A stretch of 64,000 bases of DNA from Paracoccus sp. N5 (lineage in GTDB: Bacteria > Pseudomonadota > Alphaproteobacteria > Rhodobacterales > Rhodobacteraceae), in the NCBI RefSeq assembly GCF_000371965.1, contig NZ_AQUO01000001.1, positions 2,054,001-2,118,000 of the forward strand, read 5' to 3'. Positions 43,710 to 52,425 of this stretch are shown piece after piece. Under the pieces are notes generated by a model. It was not told the DNA's origin. It saw nothing but the letters and a program-made list of their open reading frames with translations, and did not search any database. The translations under genes and the position numbers were made by a program. Each line of letters opens with the position of its first letter. Position 1 is the first letter of the stretch.

Positions 43710-45094
43710 GCGATATTCTGATTGTCGATGACGAGCGGGACATCCGCGAACTGATTTCCGACATCTTGCGCGACGAGGGCTATGCGACCCGCCTCGCCGC
43801 CAATTCCGACCAGGCGGTGGCCGAGCTGAACCTCTCGGAGCCGGCGCTGATGATCCTCGACATCTGGCTGAAGGACAGCAAGATGGACGGGATCGACATC
43901 CTGAAACAGGTCAAGCGCAACAACCCGGACGTGCCGGTGGTCATCATCTCGGGCCATGGCAATATCGAGATCGCGGTCGCGGCGATCAAGCAGGGCGCCT
44001 ATGACTTCATCGAGAAGCCCTTCAACATCGACCAGCTGCTGGTGGTGATCCGCCGCGCGATGGAGGCCTCGCGGCTGCGCCACGAGAATGCGACGCTGAA
44101 GCGGGTCGAGGCGCGGGCGGCCGAGATGCTGGGCAATTCCGCGCCGTTCCGGCGGCTGCGCGAACAGCTCGACAAGGTGTCGAAGTCGAACGGCCGCATC
44201 ATGCTGACCGGCGAGCCGGGGGCGGGCAAGGAAAGCGCCGCGCGCTACATCCACGCCCACAGCCCGCGCGCCCGCGAACCCTTCGTCACCGTGCCCTGCG
44301 CCACCATCGAGCCCGACCACATGGAAGAGGTGCTCTTCGGCCGCGAAACCTCGGAACGCGGCATCGAGCCCGGGCTCCTGGAACAGGCGCATGGCGGGGT
44401 GATCTATTTCGACGAGGTGGCGGACATGCCGCTGGGCACCCAGCCCAAGATCCTGCGCGTGCTGACCGAACAGCAATTCCAGCGCGCCGGCGGCACGGAC
44501 AAGGTGCGGGTCGACCTGCGGGTGATCTCCTCGACCAACCGCGACCTGGCGGTGGAAATCGCCGCCGGCCGCTTCCGCCAGGAACTCTACGACCGGCTGA
44601 ACGTGGTGCCGGTGGCGGTGCCCTCGCTGGCCGAGCGCCGCGACGACATCCCGACGCTGGCCGGGCATTTCATCGAGGTCTTCCACGCGACCCAGGGCCT
44701 GCCGCAGCGCGCCCTGCCCGAGGAAACCTGCGCCGCGCTGCAGGCGATGAACTGGCCGGGCAACATCCGCCAGCTGCGCAACGTGATCGAGCGGGTGCTG
44801 ATCCTGGGCGACGGCCCGGGCCCGATCCTGCCCTCGGAACTGGAAACCCAGAACGGCGGCGCCAGCACCGGCGAGGCCCTGGCGCTGGGCCCGCAGATCA
44901 CCAGCCTGGCGCTGCGCGAGGCGCGCGAGCTCTTCGAGCGGGAATACCTGCTGGCACAGATCAACCGCTTCGGCGGCAACATCAGCCGCACGGCGCAATT
45001 CGTCGGCATGGAACGCTCGGCGCTGCATCGCAAGCTGAAATCGCTCGGCGTGGTCGGCGGCGTGCGCGTCGAGGAGGAGATGATGGGGAAGTGA
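43706..45094 (+). CDS. ntrX: NtrX, response regulator (no GAFTGA loop)
   Basis: A 462-residue NtrC-family regulator. Its receiver has VDDERD, Asp in MILDIWLKDSKMDG and EKPFN. The AAA+ domain has Walker A GEPGAGKES and Walker B GGVIYFDEVADM, followed by the arginine-rich RQLRNVIERVL and a C-terminal Fis-type HTH (ISRTAQFVGMERSALHRKL). Between Walker A and B the sequence reads EEVLFGRETSERGIEPGLLEQ with no GAFTGA, so sigma-54 activation is unlikely. The ATG overlaps the ntrY stop by 4 bases. Confidence 0.94.
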   Translation: MSDILIVDDERDIRELISDILRDEGYATRLAANSDQAVAELNLSEPALMILDIWLKDSKMDGIDILKQVKRNNPDVPVVIISGHGNIEIAVAAIKQGAYDFIEKPFNIDQLLVVIRRAMEASRLRHENATLKRVEARAAEMLGNSAPFRRLREQLDKVSKSNGRIMLTGEPGAGKESAARYIHAHSPRAREPFVTVPCATIEPDHMEEVLFGRETSERGIEPGLLEQAHGGVIYFDEVADMPLGTQPKILRVLTEQQFQRAGGTDKVRVDLRVISSTNRDLAVEIAAGRFRQELYDRLNVVPVAVPSLAERRDDIPTLAGHFIEVFHATQGLPQRALPEETCAALQAMNWPGNIRQLRNVIERVLILGDGPGPILPSELETQNGGASTGEALALGPQITSLALREARELFEREYLLAQINRFGGNISRTAQFVGMERSALHRKLKSLGVVGGVRVEEEMMGK

Positions 45095-45120
45095 CCCCAG
45101 CCCTGCGCCGGTTGCGCGGT

Positions 45121-45319
45121 CGCATGGGTATTTGGAAAACGGTGAATGAGAAAGGTTGCGCCCCAGACCGCCGGGAGGCCAAGGCTTGGATTCCAGGGCG
45201 ATCCGGGGCGCTTCACCGTTTGCGGTCATCGGCTCCCCAGCCTGTACCGCATGACTGGCTTAGCGTGCAAAGGTTAAGAAACGGCTAATCGCTTTCACCG
45301 TTTTTCAAATACCCATGCG
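45121..45319. repeat. inverted pair of the GGGTATTT element between ntrX and trkA
   Basis: Arms at 45121-45146 and 45294-45319 are inverted copies with one mismatch in 26 (CGCATGGGTATTTG, then AAAACGGTGAA), with about 150 bases between. The whole gap 45095-45429 holds no gene. The sequence between the arms has A/T-rich spots that could be the trkA promoter. The pair could form a large stem-loop or a reversible segment. Confidence 0.8.
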
Positions 45320-45429
45320 ACAGCGAAGCTTCGGCCTGCCTGCTATTCCTCGCCGCACTTTTCCCAGTATCCGTCGCGGGAACGCCGCGCTAGGATCGCG
45401 CTTCACGAAGGGCATGAACCGGGGCCGGA

Positions 45430-46806
45430 ATGAAGATCATCATCTGCGGAGCGGGGCAGGTCGGCTGGCACATCGCCCGCCATCTCGCCGGCGAGCGCAA
45501 CGATGTCACCATCATCGACACCAACGCCGAGCTGATCCGGCGCGCCACCGACGCGCTGGACGTCCAGGGCGTGACCGGCTTCGCCAGCCATCCCGACGTG
45601 CTGGACCGCGCCGGCGCCCGCGACGCCGACCTCATCATCGCCGCCACCCATTCGGACGAGGTGAACATGGTCACCTGCCAGGTGGCGCATTCCGTCTTCC
45701 AGGTGCCGAGAAAGATCGCGCGGCTGCGCAGCCCGGCCTATCTCGATGCGATCTGGTCGGATCTCTATCGCACCGACCACCTGTCCATCGACGTGGTCAT
45801 CAGCCCCGAGCGCGAGGTGGCGCGGGCGGCGATCCAGCGGCTGTCGGCGCCCTCGACCTTCGATGCCGAGACCTTCCTCGACGGCCGGCTGCACCTGCTG
45901 GGCATCGTGCTCGACCCCGACAGCCCGGTGCTGAACACGCCGCTGCGGCAGCTGAACGAGATGTTCACCAGCCTCAGCGCCATCGTCAGCGGCGTCCGGC
46001 GCGGCGGGCGGCTGTTCGCGCCCGAGCCGGGCGACCAGCTGTTCGACGGCGACCAGGTCTATGTCTTCACCCGCACCGAGGACGTGCCGCGCACGCTGGA
46101 AATCTTCGGCAAGCCCGCCGCGCGACAGGAAAGCGTCGTCATCATCGGCGCCGGCAATGTCGGCCTTGCCGTGGCCCAGGCGCTGGAGGCCCGGCCCGAG
46201 CGGGTGCGCGTCAAGCTGATCGAGCGCTCGCGCGGTCGGGCCGAGGATGCCGCCGATGCGCTGAACCGCACCATCGTGCTGAACGGCGACGGGCTTTCGG
46301 CCGAACTGCTGGAAGAGGCCGCCGTGCCGCGCGCCGACGCGGTGCTGGCGATCACCGATGACGACAAGACCAATATCCTGGCCGCCGTGCGCGCCAAGCA
46401 GGCGGGGGCGAAGCTCGCCATCTCGCTGGTGAACGACCCGACCTTGATGTCGTTGATGGAGCCCCTGGACATCGACGCCTTCATCAACCCGCGCGCCAGC
46501 ACGGTCTCGACCATCCTGCGCCATATCCGCCATGGCCGCGTGCGCGACATCTATTCCATCGGCGATGCCGAGGCCGAGGTGATCGAGGCGCAGGTGCTTT
46601 CGACCTCGCCCATCGCCGGGCGCGCCCTGCGCGACATCGAATTCCCCGAGGGCGCGCTGATGGGCGCCGTCCAGAAGGGCGAGCGCGTGGTCAAGCCCAC
46701 CGGCGACCTGCGCATCGAAGAGGGCGACATCGTGGTGATCTTTGCCCTGACATCCGACGTCCCCGAGGTCGAGCGCCTGCTTCAGGTCTCGATCGACTTC
46801 TTCTGA
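45430..46806 (+). CDS. trkA: TrkA, NAD-binding regulatory subunit of the Trk potassium transporter
   Basis: A 458-residue peripheral protein with two RCK modules. The first starts MKIIICGAGQVGWHIARHLA and the second SVVIIGAGNVGLAVAQALEA, each with a Rossmann GxGxxG nucleotide site and followed by a TrkA-C domain (VLDPDSPVLNTPLRQLNE; the end reads IEEGDIVVIFAL). It gates TrkH in response to NAD(H) or ATP. trkH follows after 7 bases. Its place after ntrYX is the common alphaproteobacterial order. Confidence 0.96.
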   Translation: MKIIICGAGQVGWHIARHLAGERNDVTIIDTNAELIRRATDALDVQGVTGFASHPDVLDRAGARDADLIIAATHSDEVNMVTCQVAHSVFQVPRKIARLRSPAYLDAIWSDLYRTDHLSIDVVISPEREVARAAIQRLSAPSTFDAETFLDGRLHLLGIVLDPDSPVLNTPLRQLNEMFTSLSAIVSGVRRGGRLFAPEPGDQLFDGDQVYVFTRTEDVPRTLEIFGKPAARQESVVIIGAGNVGLAVAQALEARPERVRVKLIERSRGRAEDAADALNRTIVLNGDGLSAELLEEAAVPRADAVLAITDDDKTNILAAVRAKQAGAKLAISLVNDPTLMSLMEPLDIDAFINPRASTVSTILRHIRHGRVRDIYSIGDAEAEVIEAQVLSTSPIAGRALRDIEFPEGALMGAVQKGERVVKPTGDLRIEEGDIVVIFALTSDVPEVERLLQVSIDFF

Positions 46807-46813
46807 GGCCGCG

Positions 46814-48436
46814 ATGGGGTGGCTGACGCGCCTGCCCTTGATGGTGGTCCTGACCGGGATCGGCGGAGCGGCGATGGTGCTGCCCGGGCTTTACGCCCAT
46901 GCCACCGACCAGCACAAGATCGGCTCGATCTTCCTGGGCTGCGCCGGGCTGGTCGTGCTCTTGTCGGCGATCCTGGGGCTGGCCACCGCCGAAAGGCCGG
47001 CCGGGCCGCAGGCGCGCAGCGTGCTTCTGGCCATGCTCGGCACCATGGCGGTGCTGCCGGCGGCGCTGGCGGTGCCCTTTGCGCTGGCGCTGCCCGACAC
47101 CGGCTTCTTCAACGCCTGGTGGGAGATGATCTCCTGCCTGACCACCACCGGCGCCTCGCTTTACGCCGCCGACCTGCTGGCGCCGCCCCTGCACCTGTGG
47201 CGGGCGCTGGTCGGCTGGCTGGGCGGGCTGTTCATGCTGATCGCCGCCGTGGCGCTGCTGGCGCCCCTGCGGGTCGGCGGGTTCGAGATCCTGTCCTCGC
47301 CCTATGGCCGCAGCGAGCGCTTCGAGCGGCTGCCGCGCTCGACCGAATCGCGGCCGGTGGTGACGCATCTCTCGGCCCCCGCCTTCCAGACCGAGCTGGT
47401 CGACCCGGTGCATCGGGTGATCCGCGCCGCCCGGGCGGTGTTTCCGCTTTACGCCGGGCTGACGCTGCTGATGTGGACGGTGCTGCTGATGCTGGGCGAG
47501 ACCGGGCTCATCGCCCTGACCCGGGCGCTGGGCACGCTCTCGACCAGCGGCATCAGCCCGGTGAACGGCCCGGCCGGGCAGGGCAGCGGCATCGCCGGGG
47601 AAATGGTGATCTTCCTGTTCCTGATCCCGGCGCTGTCGCGCCGCTTCTGGCCCGGCGGCGGCGAGCTGACCGTCAGCGACAGCTGGCGCGGCGACCCCGA
47701 GCTGCAGATGGCGGCGGGGGTGGTGCTGATGGTCTCGGCCATGCTGTTCCTGCGCCATTTCGCCGGCGCCATCGGCGTCTCGCCCCAGGGTGCCAAGGGC
47801 GTGCTGGAAACGCTGGACAGCGCGCTGTCCGCCGCCTGGGGCGGCATCTTCAACGGGCTCAGCTACCTGACCACGACCGGCTGGAATTCGGTCGAATGGC
47901 AGGGCGCGCGCAACTGGTCGGGGCTTTCCTCGCCCGGGCTGATGCTGGCGGGGCTGGCCATGATGGGCGGCGGCGTCGCCACCACGGCCGGCGGGGTGAA
48001 GCTCCTGCGGGTCTATGCCCTGGCGCGGCACTCCGAGCGCGAGCTGGAAAAGATCGTCCATCCCAGCTCCGTCGGCGGCGGCGGGCTGATGGCGCGGCGG
48101 CTGCGGCGCGAGGGGGCCTATCTCGCCTTCATCTTCTTCATGCTCTTCGCCAGCTCCATCGCGGTGACGGTCATGCTGATCTCGCTGCAGCAGATCGAAT
48201 TCGACACGGCGACGATCCTGTCGATCGCGGCGCTGACGAATACCGGCCCGCTGGCCGGCGCAATCCCGCTGACGCCGACCTTCCAGGGCTCGGCCGGCAT
48301 GGCGGGCGCGCCCTGGGAAGGTTGGGCCGGCCTGCCCGGGCTGACCAAGGCGGTGCTGGCGGCGGCGATGATCGTCGGGCGGCTCGAGACGCTGGCGATC
48401 CTGGCGCTGTTCTCGCCCGAATACTGGCGCCGTTAG
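46814..48436 (+). CDS. trkH: TrkH-family potassium uptake membrane protein
   Basis: A 540-residue transporter with four pore loops, each carrying a selectivity-filter-like motif: ISCLTTTGASLY, LGTLSTSGISPV, SYLTTTGWNSVE and AALTNTGPLAG. About ten hydrophobic segments separate them. It works with TrkA to import potassium. The length is normal. The gene lies directly after trkA and upstream of hfq. Confidence 0.94.
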   Translation: MGWLTRLPLMVVLTGIGGAAMVLPGLYAHATDQHKIGSIFLGCAGLVVLLSAILGLATAERPAGPQARSVLLAMLGTMAVLPAALAVPFALALPDTGFFNAWWEMISCLTTTGASLYAADLLAPPLHLWRALVGWLGGLFMLIAAVALLAPLRVGGFEILSSPYGRSERFERLPRSTESRPVVTHLSAPAFQTELVDPVHRVIRAARAVFPLYAGLTLLMWTVLLMLGETGLIALTRALGTLSTSGISPVNGPAGQGSGIAGEMVIFLFLIPALSRRFWPGGGELTVSDSWRGDPELQMAAGVVLMVSAMLFLRHFAGAIGVSPQGAKGVLETLDSALSAAWGGIFNGLSYLTTTGWNSVEWQGARNWSGLSSPGLMLAGLAMMGGGVATTAGGVKLLRVYALARHSERELEKIVHPSSVGGGGLMARRLRREGAYLAFIFFMLFASSIAVTVMLISLQQIEFDTATILSIAALTNTGPLAGAIPLTPTFQGSAGMAGAPWEGWAGLPGLTKAVLAAAMIVGRLETLAILALFSPEYWRR

Positions 48437-48512
48437 CGCCGATCACCGGCTTGCAAGCGCCCCGCGCCTCGCCTAAGTCTTGAAAACCAGCGATAAGAAC
48501 AAGGTGCATCGA

Positions 48513-48746
48513 ATGGCCGGCGACAAACAGAACCTCCAGGACGCTTTCCTGAATCATGTCCGCAAGGGCAAGGTTCCGGTGACGATTTTTCTTATCAATG
48601 GTGTGAAACTGCAGGGCGTCATCACCTGGTTCGACAATTTCTGCGTGCTGCTGCGCCGGGACGGCCAGTCGCAGCTTGTCTACAAGCATGCGATCTCGAC
48701 CATCATGCCCGGCCAGCCGATCAGCCTTTACGACGGCGAGGATTGA
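48513..48746 (+). CDS. hfq: RNA chaperone Hfq
   Basis: A 77-residue Sm-like protein: AGDKQNLQDAFLNHVRKGKV, the Sm1 stretch VTIFLINGVKLQGVITWFDN and the Sm2 stretch QLVYKHAISTIMPG. Hexameric Hfq pairs small RNAs with mRNAs. The ATG at 48513 follows AAGGTG; the longest frame, from a TTG at 48480, would add residues unlike Hfq. hflX begins on the base after the stop, the classic hfq-hflX order. Confidence 0.97.
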   Translation: MAGDKQNLQDAFLNHVRKGKVPVTIFLINGVKLQGVITWFDNFCVLLRRDGQSQLVYKHAISTIMPGQPISLYDGED

Positions 48747-50054
48747 TTGGCCGAGCTGTCGGAAACGCAAGAGCGGCCGACCCGCGCCTATGTGATCCAT
48801 CCGGATCTGGGCAATGCACGCACCCGCCGCTCGCCCGAGCTGGCGCTGGAAGAGGCCGTGGCCCTGGCCCATGCGCTGCCGGCGATCGAGGTGACGGGCG
48901 CCGAGGTGGCGCGGCTGCGCAACCCCGATGCCGGCATGCTGTTTTCCAAGGGCAAGCGCGAAGAGATCGGCGAACATCTGAAGGCGGCGGCGGAGGGCGA
49001 GGGCGCCGAGCTGGTGCTGATCGACGGGCCGGTGACGCCGGTCCAGCAGCGCAACCTGGAAAAGGAATGGGGCGTCAAGATCCTGGACCGCACCGGGCTG
49101 ATCCTGGAGATCTTCGCCGACCGGGCGCAGACCCGCGAGGGGGTGCTGCAGGTGGAATTGGCGGCGCTGGCCTATCAGCGCACCCGGCTGGTGCGGGCCT
49201 GGACCCACCTGGAACGCCAGCGCGGCGGATTGGGCTTCGTCGGCGGCCCCGGCGAGACCCAGATCGAGGCCGACCGCCGCGCCATCGACGAACAGATGGT
49301 GCGGCTGCGCCGGCAGCTGGAGCGGGTGGTCAAGACCCGCGAACTGCACCGCAAGGCCCGCGCCAAGGTGCCCTATCCCATCGTGGCGCTGGTGGGTTAC
49401 ACCAATGCCGGCAAGTCCACGCTGTTCAACCGGCTGACCGGGGCCGAGGTGCTGGCGCAGGACCAGCTTTTCGCCACGCTGGACCCGACCATGCGGCAGA
49501 TGGTGCTGCCGGGCGGCCGCCGGGTGATCCTGTCCGACACCGTGGGCTTCATCAGCGACCTGCCGCATGAGCTGGTCGCCGCCTTCCGCGCCACGCTGGA
49601 AGAGGTGCTGGCCGCCGACCTGATCCTGCACGTCCGCGACATCTCGCATCCCGAAACCGAGGAACAGGCCGGCGACGTGGGCGAGATCCTCGAATCGCTG
49701 GGCGTCGAGGAGGACGTGCCGCTGATCGAGGTCTGGAACAAGATCGACGCGCTGTCGCCCGAAACCCGCGCCGCCCTGCGCCGCACCGACGCCCGCACCG
49801 AGGGCGTGCAGGCGATCTCGGCGCTGTCGGGCGAGGGCATCGCGGACCTGCTGGCCGCCGTCGATGCGCGCCTGGCCGAGGCGCTGGACGAACCGTCCGA
49901 GGAGGCCGAGCTGCGCCTGCCCGCCGAGGACGGCCGCCGCCGCGCCTGGCTGCATCGCCAGGGCATTGTCGTTTCAGAGGAAATGACGGAGACCGGCGTG
50001 CACCTGCTGGTGCGCTGGACCGCGCGACAGAAGGCGGAATTCGCGGCGCTGTAA
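48747..50054 (+). CDS. hflX: HflX, ribosome-associated GTPase
   Basis: A 435-residue GTPase. The N-terminal glycine-rich HflX domain has LRNPDAGMLFSKGKREEI, LVLIDGPVTPVQQRNLEKEW and GLGFVGGPGETQIE. The G domain has GYTNAGKSTLFNRLTG (G1), LSDTVGFISDLP (G3) and VWNKIDAL (G4). It splits stalled or hibernating ribosomes under stress. It starts at a TTG immediately after the hfq stop, implying coupled translation. Confidence 0.93.
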   Translation: MAELSETQERPTRAYVIHPDLGNARTRRSPELALEEAVALAHALPAIEVTGAEVARLRNPDAGMLFSKGKREEIGEHLKAAAEGEGAELVLIDGPVTPVQQRNLEKEWGVKILDRTGLILEIFADRAQTREGVLQVELAALAYQRTRLVRAWTHLERQRGGLGFVGGPGETQIEADRRAIDEQMVRLRRQLERVVKTRELHRKARAKVPYPIVALVGYTNAGKSTLFNRLTGAEVLAQDQLFATLDPTMRQMVLPGGRRVILSDTVGFISDLPHELVAAFRATLEEVLAADLILHVRDISHPETEEQAGDVGEILESLGVEEDVPLIEVWNKIDALSPETRAALRRTDARTEGVQAISALSGEGIADLLAAVDARLAEALDEPSEEAELRLPAEDGRRRAWLHRQGIVVSEEMTETGVHLLVRWTARQKAEFAAL

Positions 50055-50091
50055 TTCGCGGGATCGGTGCCCGTCATGCGTAACGCAGGTG

Positions 50092-50167
50092 TCTTCTTTG
50101 TTGCTTAAATACCCATGCGGCGGCTCCAGCGGCGCTGTCCTATGGGTATTTGAACAACGAAGAAAAG
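50092..50167. repeat. inverted pair of the GGGTATTT element after hflX
   Basis: TTCTTTGTTGCTTAAATACC, then CATGCGG, on one side and TATGGGTATTTGAACAACGA, then AGAA, on the other are inverted copies around a 25-base G/C-rich centre. The hairpin lies between the convergent hflX and sugar kinase genes and may help end both transcripts, though no T-run follows. Confidence 0.75.
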
Positions 50168-50203
50168 CCACACGGCCGCTTTCCCGGGGCGGCCGTTGCA
50201 GCA

Positions 50204-51124
50204 TCAGGCGGGCAGGGCGTCCAGCTCGTGCCGCCAGGGCGGGTTGGCGCCGGGGCGTGAGACGGTGATCGCCGCCGCGCGGGTGCCGAGCGTCAGCGCC
50301 CGCAGCAGGGTTTCCGGGGTCAGGGCGGCGATGCCCGCGCGGCTGAGCGCGCCCGACTGGTGCAGCGCCGCCAGCACGCCCGCGTTGAAGGTGTCGCCGG
50401 CGCCGATGGTGTCGGCGACCTCGACCCGCGTGGCGGGGGCGTCGAGCGGCGCGCCCTGCCAATGCGCCCGCGCCCCGGCCGAGCCGCCGGTCTGCAGCAC
50501 CACCTTCGCCCCCTTGGCGAGGATGGCGGCGGCGGCTTCCTCGAAGCGCGCGCCCGGCATCAGCCATTCCAGGTCGTCGCCCGAGAGCTTGACCAGGTCG
50601 GCCCGCGCCAGCAGGCGCTCCAGCCGGGCGCGATAGCCGGTCTCGTCGCTGATGAAGAAGGGGCGGATGTTCGGGTCGAGCATGACCGGGACGCGGGGGT
50701 GCAGCCGTTCGACCAGCGCCTCGATCGCCGCGCCGCAGGGGTCGGGCACCAGGCTGATGCCGCCCACGAACAGGGCCGAGACCGATTCGGGGATCTCGGG
50801 CAGGTCTTCGGGCGCCAGCATCCGGCCGGCCGAGCCTTCGTCGTAGAAGGCATAGCGCGCCTCGCCCCCGGTCAGGGTGACGAAGGCCAGGGTGGTCAGC
50901 CGGTCGCTGCGCGGGCAGAGGCCGGTGTCGACATGCGCCTCGGCCAGCGGGCGCAGCAGCATCTCGCCGAAGCCGTCGCGCGAGATCGGCCACAGGTAGC
51001 CGGTCGGCGCGCCGATGCGGCCCAGGGCGATGGCGGTGTTGTAGACCGCGCCGCCGGGCAGCGGCCGGTAATGGGCGCCCTCGGGCACCATGTCGATCAG
51101 CGATTCACCGGCGCACAGGATCAT
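50204..51124 (-). CDS. PfkB-family carbohydrate kinase (fructokinase-like)
   Basis: A 306-residue sugar kinase. It starts MILCAGESLIDMVPEG, has the early PfkB signature GGAVYNTAIALGRIGAPTG and ends with the anion-hole signature DTIGAGDTFNAGVLAAL with the catalytic Asp. Overall it is closest to fructokinases, but the sugar cannot be read from sequence. A GGAGG precedes the start. It begins 14 bases after the zinc-ribbon gene, so it may be the last gene of the TelA operon, an odd partner for it. Confidence 0.85.
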   Translation of the reverse strand: MILCAGESLIDMVPEGAHYRPLPGGAVYNTAIALGRIGAPTGYLWPISRDGFGEMLLRPLAEAHVDTGLCPRSDRLTTLAFVTLTGGEARYAFYDEGSAGRMLAPEDLPEIPESVSALFVGGISLVPDPCGAAIEALVERLHPRVPVMLDPNIRPFFISDETGYRARLERLLARADLVKLSGDDLEWLMPGARFEEAAAAILAKGAKVVLQTGGSAGARAHWQGAPLDAPATRVEVADTIGAGDTFNAGVLAALHQSGALSRAGIAALTPETLLRALTLGTRAAAITVSRPGANPPWRHELDALPA

Positions 51125-51138
51125 GACGCCCCCCTCCC

Positions 51139-52422
51139 TCAAGGTCCGTTGTCCGACTGATAGCGGTAACTGCCGCTGATGGAAATATCCGGCGTGAGCG
51201 CGCCGGCCCCGATCCGCACATAGCCGCCGCGTTCGTTCAGCCACAGCAGGGCGGCGACGACCGCCAGGGCCAGCAGCACGGCCAGCGTGATTTTCCACAC
51301 CGACCAAGGCCGCTCGCCCTGCACGCGGCCGGACTGGCCGTTGACCACGAAGCGGTAGCTCTGGCCGTTGTAGCGATAGGCGGCGGTCCAGACCGGCAGC
51401 AGGATATGCTTGAAGCTCTCGTCCGCGTAGCGGGTCTGGATGCTGGCGATCTGCTGTTCGTTGCCGCCGATGGCGCGGCGCACGTCCATGGCGATCACGC
51501 CGGCCATTTCCTGGCGCGCGATGTCATGGCCGGCGGCCAGCGGGATGGTGTAGCCCTCGGCCAGGAAGCCCGCGAGGTATTCCGGGCTGTAGGGCACCAG
51601 ATGCGACAGGTCCCAGGGTGCCAGGGCATCGGTGATGCGGCGCGGCAGGGCGCTGGCCGCCAGCACCAGCACGTCGTCGAAATTCCGCGCCACCTGGCCC
51701 GAGACCGGCGTCCAGCGCGTGCGGCGCACCTGTTGCGCCACGCGCTGCTGGCGGCCGTTGACCGTCTGCGTGACATAGACGGTTTCGTAATACCAGTCGC
51801 CGCGCGCGCCGCTGTATTGCGAGCGCGTGTCGGCGTCGAAGGTCCAGAAGGGCGAATAGACCCCGTTCATCCTTTTGCCGCGCCGGGCATAGGCGGTCAG
51901 GCCCGAGGGCGCGAACCACAGGTCTTTCATCCAGTCGTCGAGCGCCGATTTCGCCTGCGCCTCGGTGATGACGAAGGGCAGCACGCCCTGCGGCTTCAGC
52001 TGCCTCGTGGCGCCGGTGTCGGTGACGACCGGCGTGGCGCAGAACGGGCAGGTCGAGGCGTGCTGGTCCGAGGTGATCTCGACCTTGGCGCCGCAATTCG
52101 GGCAGGAGAGGGTGCGGACGGTTTCGGCCAGGTCGGACCCTGCGTCGAGGCGCAGCCCCTGTTCCAGCGGGATCTCGCGCAGGTCGGACTTGTGGCCGCT
52201 GTCCCATTGCAGCGCGCGGCCGGTCGAGGGGTCGTTCAGGATGACCCGGTCGCCCCAGGGCCCCTGCGCCGCCTGCCGGGCGGGGGCGCGGGCGGGGCCG
52301 GGGCCGATATGCTGCTCGTGCCCGCAATAGGGGCAGACCAGGCTTTGCTGGCCGGGCGAGAATTCCAGGCTCGCGCCGCAATTCTCGCACGGATAGCGGT
52401 ATTCCGATGGTGGTGTCGGCAT
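51139..52422 (-). CDS. zinc-ribbon membrane protein of unknown function, partner of the SPFH gene
   Basis: A 427-residue protein with two zinc ribbons, CENCG..CPYCG (about 12-35) and CPNCG..CPFC (about 108-131). A long mixed domain follows with GVLPFVITEAQAKSALDDW, GVYSPFWTFDADTRSQY, DWYYETVYVTQTV and LVPYSPEYLAGFLAEGY, then a single membrane helix near the end (WKITLAVLLALAVVAALLWL). Similar proteins are sometimes mislabelled as helicase-like. It lies 3 bases after the SPFH gene, so the two are surely co-translated. Function unknown. Confidence 0.75.
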   Translation of the reverse strand: MPTPPSEYRYPCENCGASLEFSPGQQSLVCPYCGHEQHIGPGPARAPARQAAQGPWGDRVILNDPSTGRALQWDSGHKSDLREIPLEQGLRLDAGSDLAETVRTLSCPNCGAKVEITSDQHASTCPFCATPVVTDTGATRQLKPQGVLPFVITEAQAKSALDDWMKDLWFAPSGLTAYARRGKRMNGVYSPFWTFDADTRSQYSGARGDWYYETVYVTQTVNGRQQRVAQQVRRTRWTPVSGQVARNFDDVLVLAASALPRRITDALAPWDLSHLVPYSPEYLAGFLAEGYTIPLAAGHDIARQEMAGVIAMDVRRAIGGNEQQIASIQTRYADESFKHILLPVWTAAYRYNGQSYRFVVNGQSGRVQGERPWSVWKITLAVLLALAVVAALLWLNERGGYVRIGAGALTPDISISGSYRYQSDNGP

Positions 52423-52425
52423 GCG

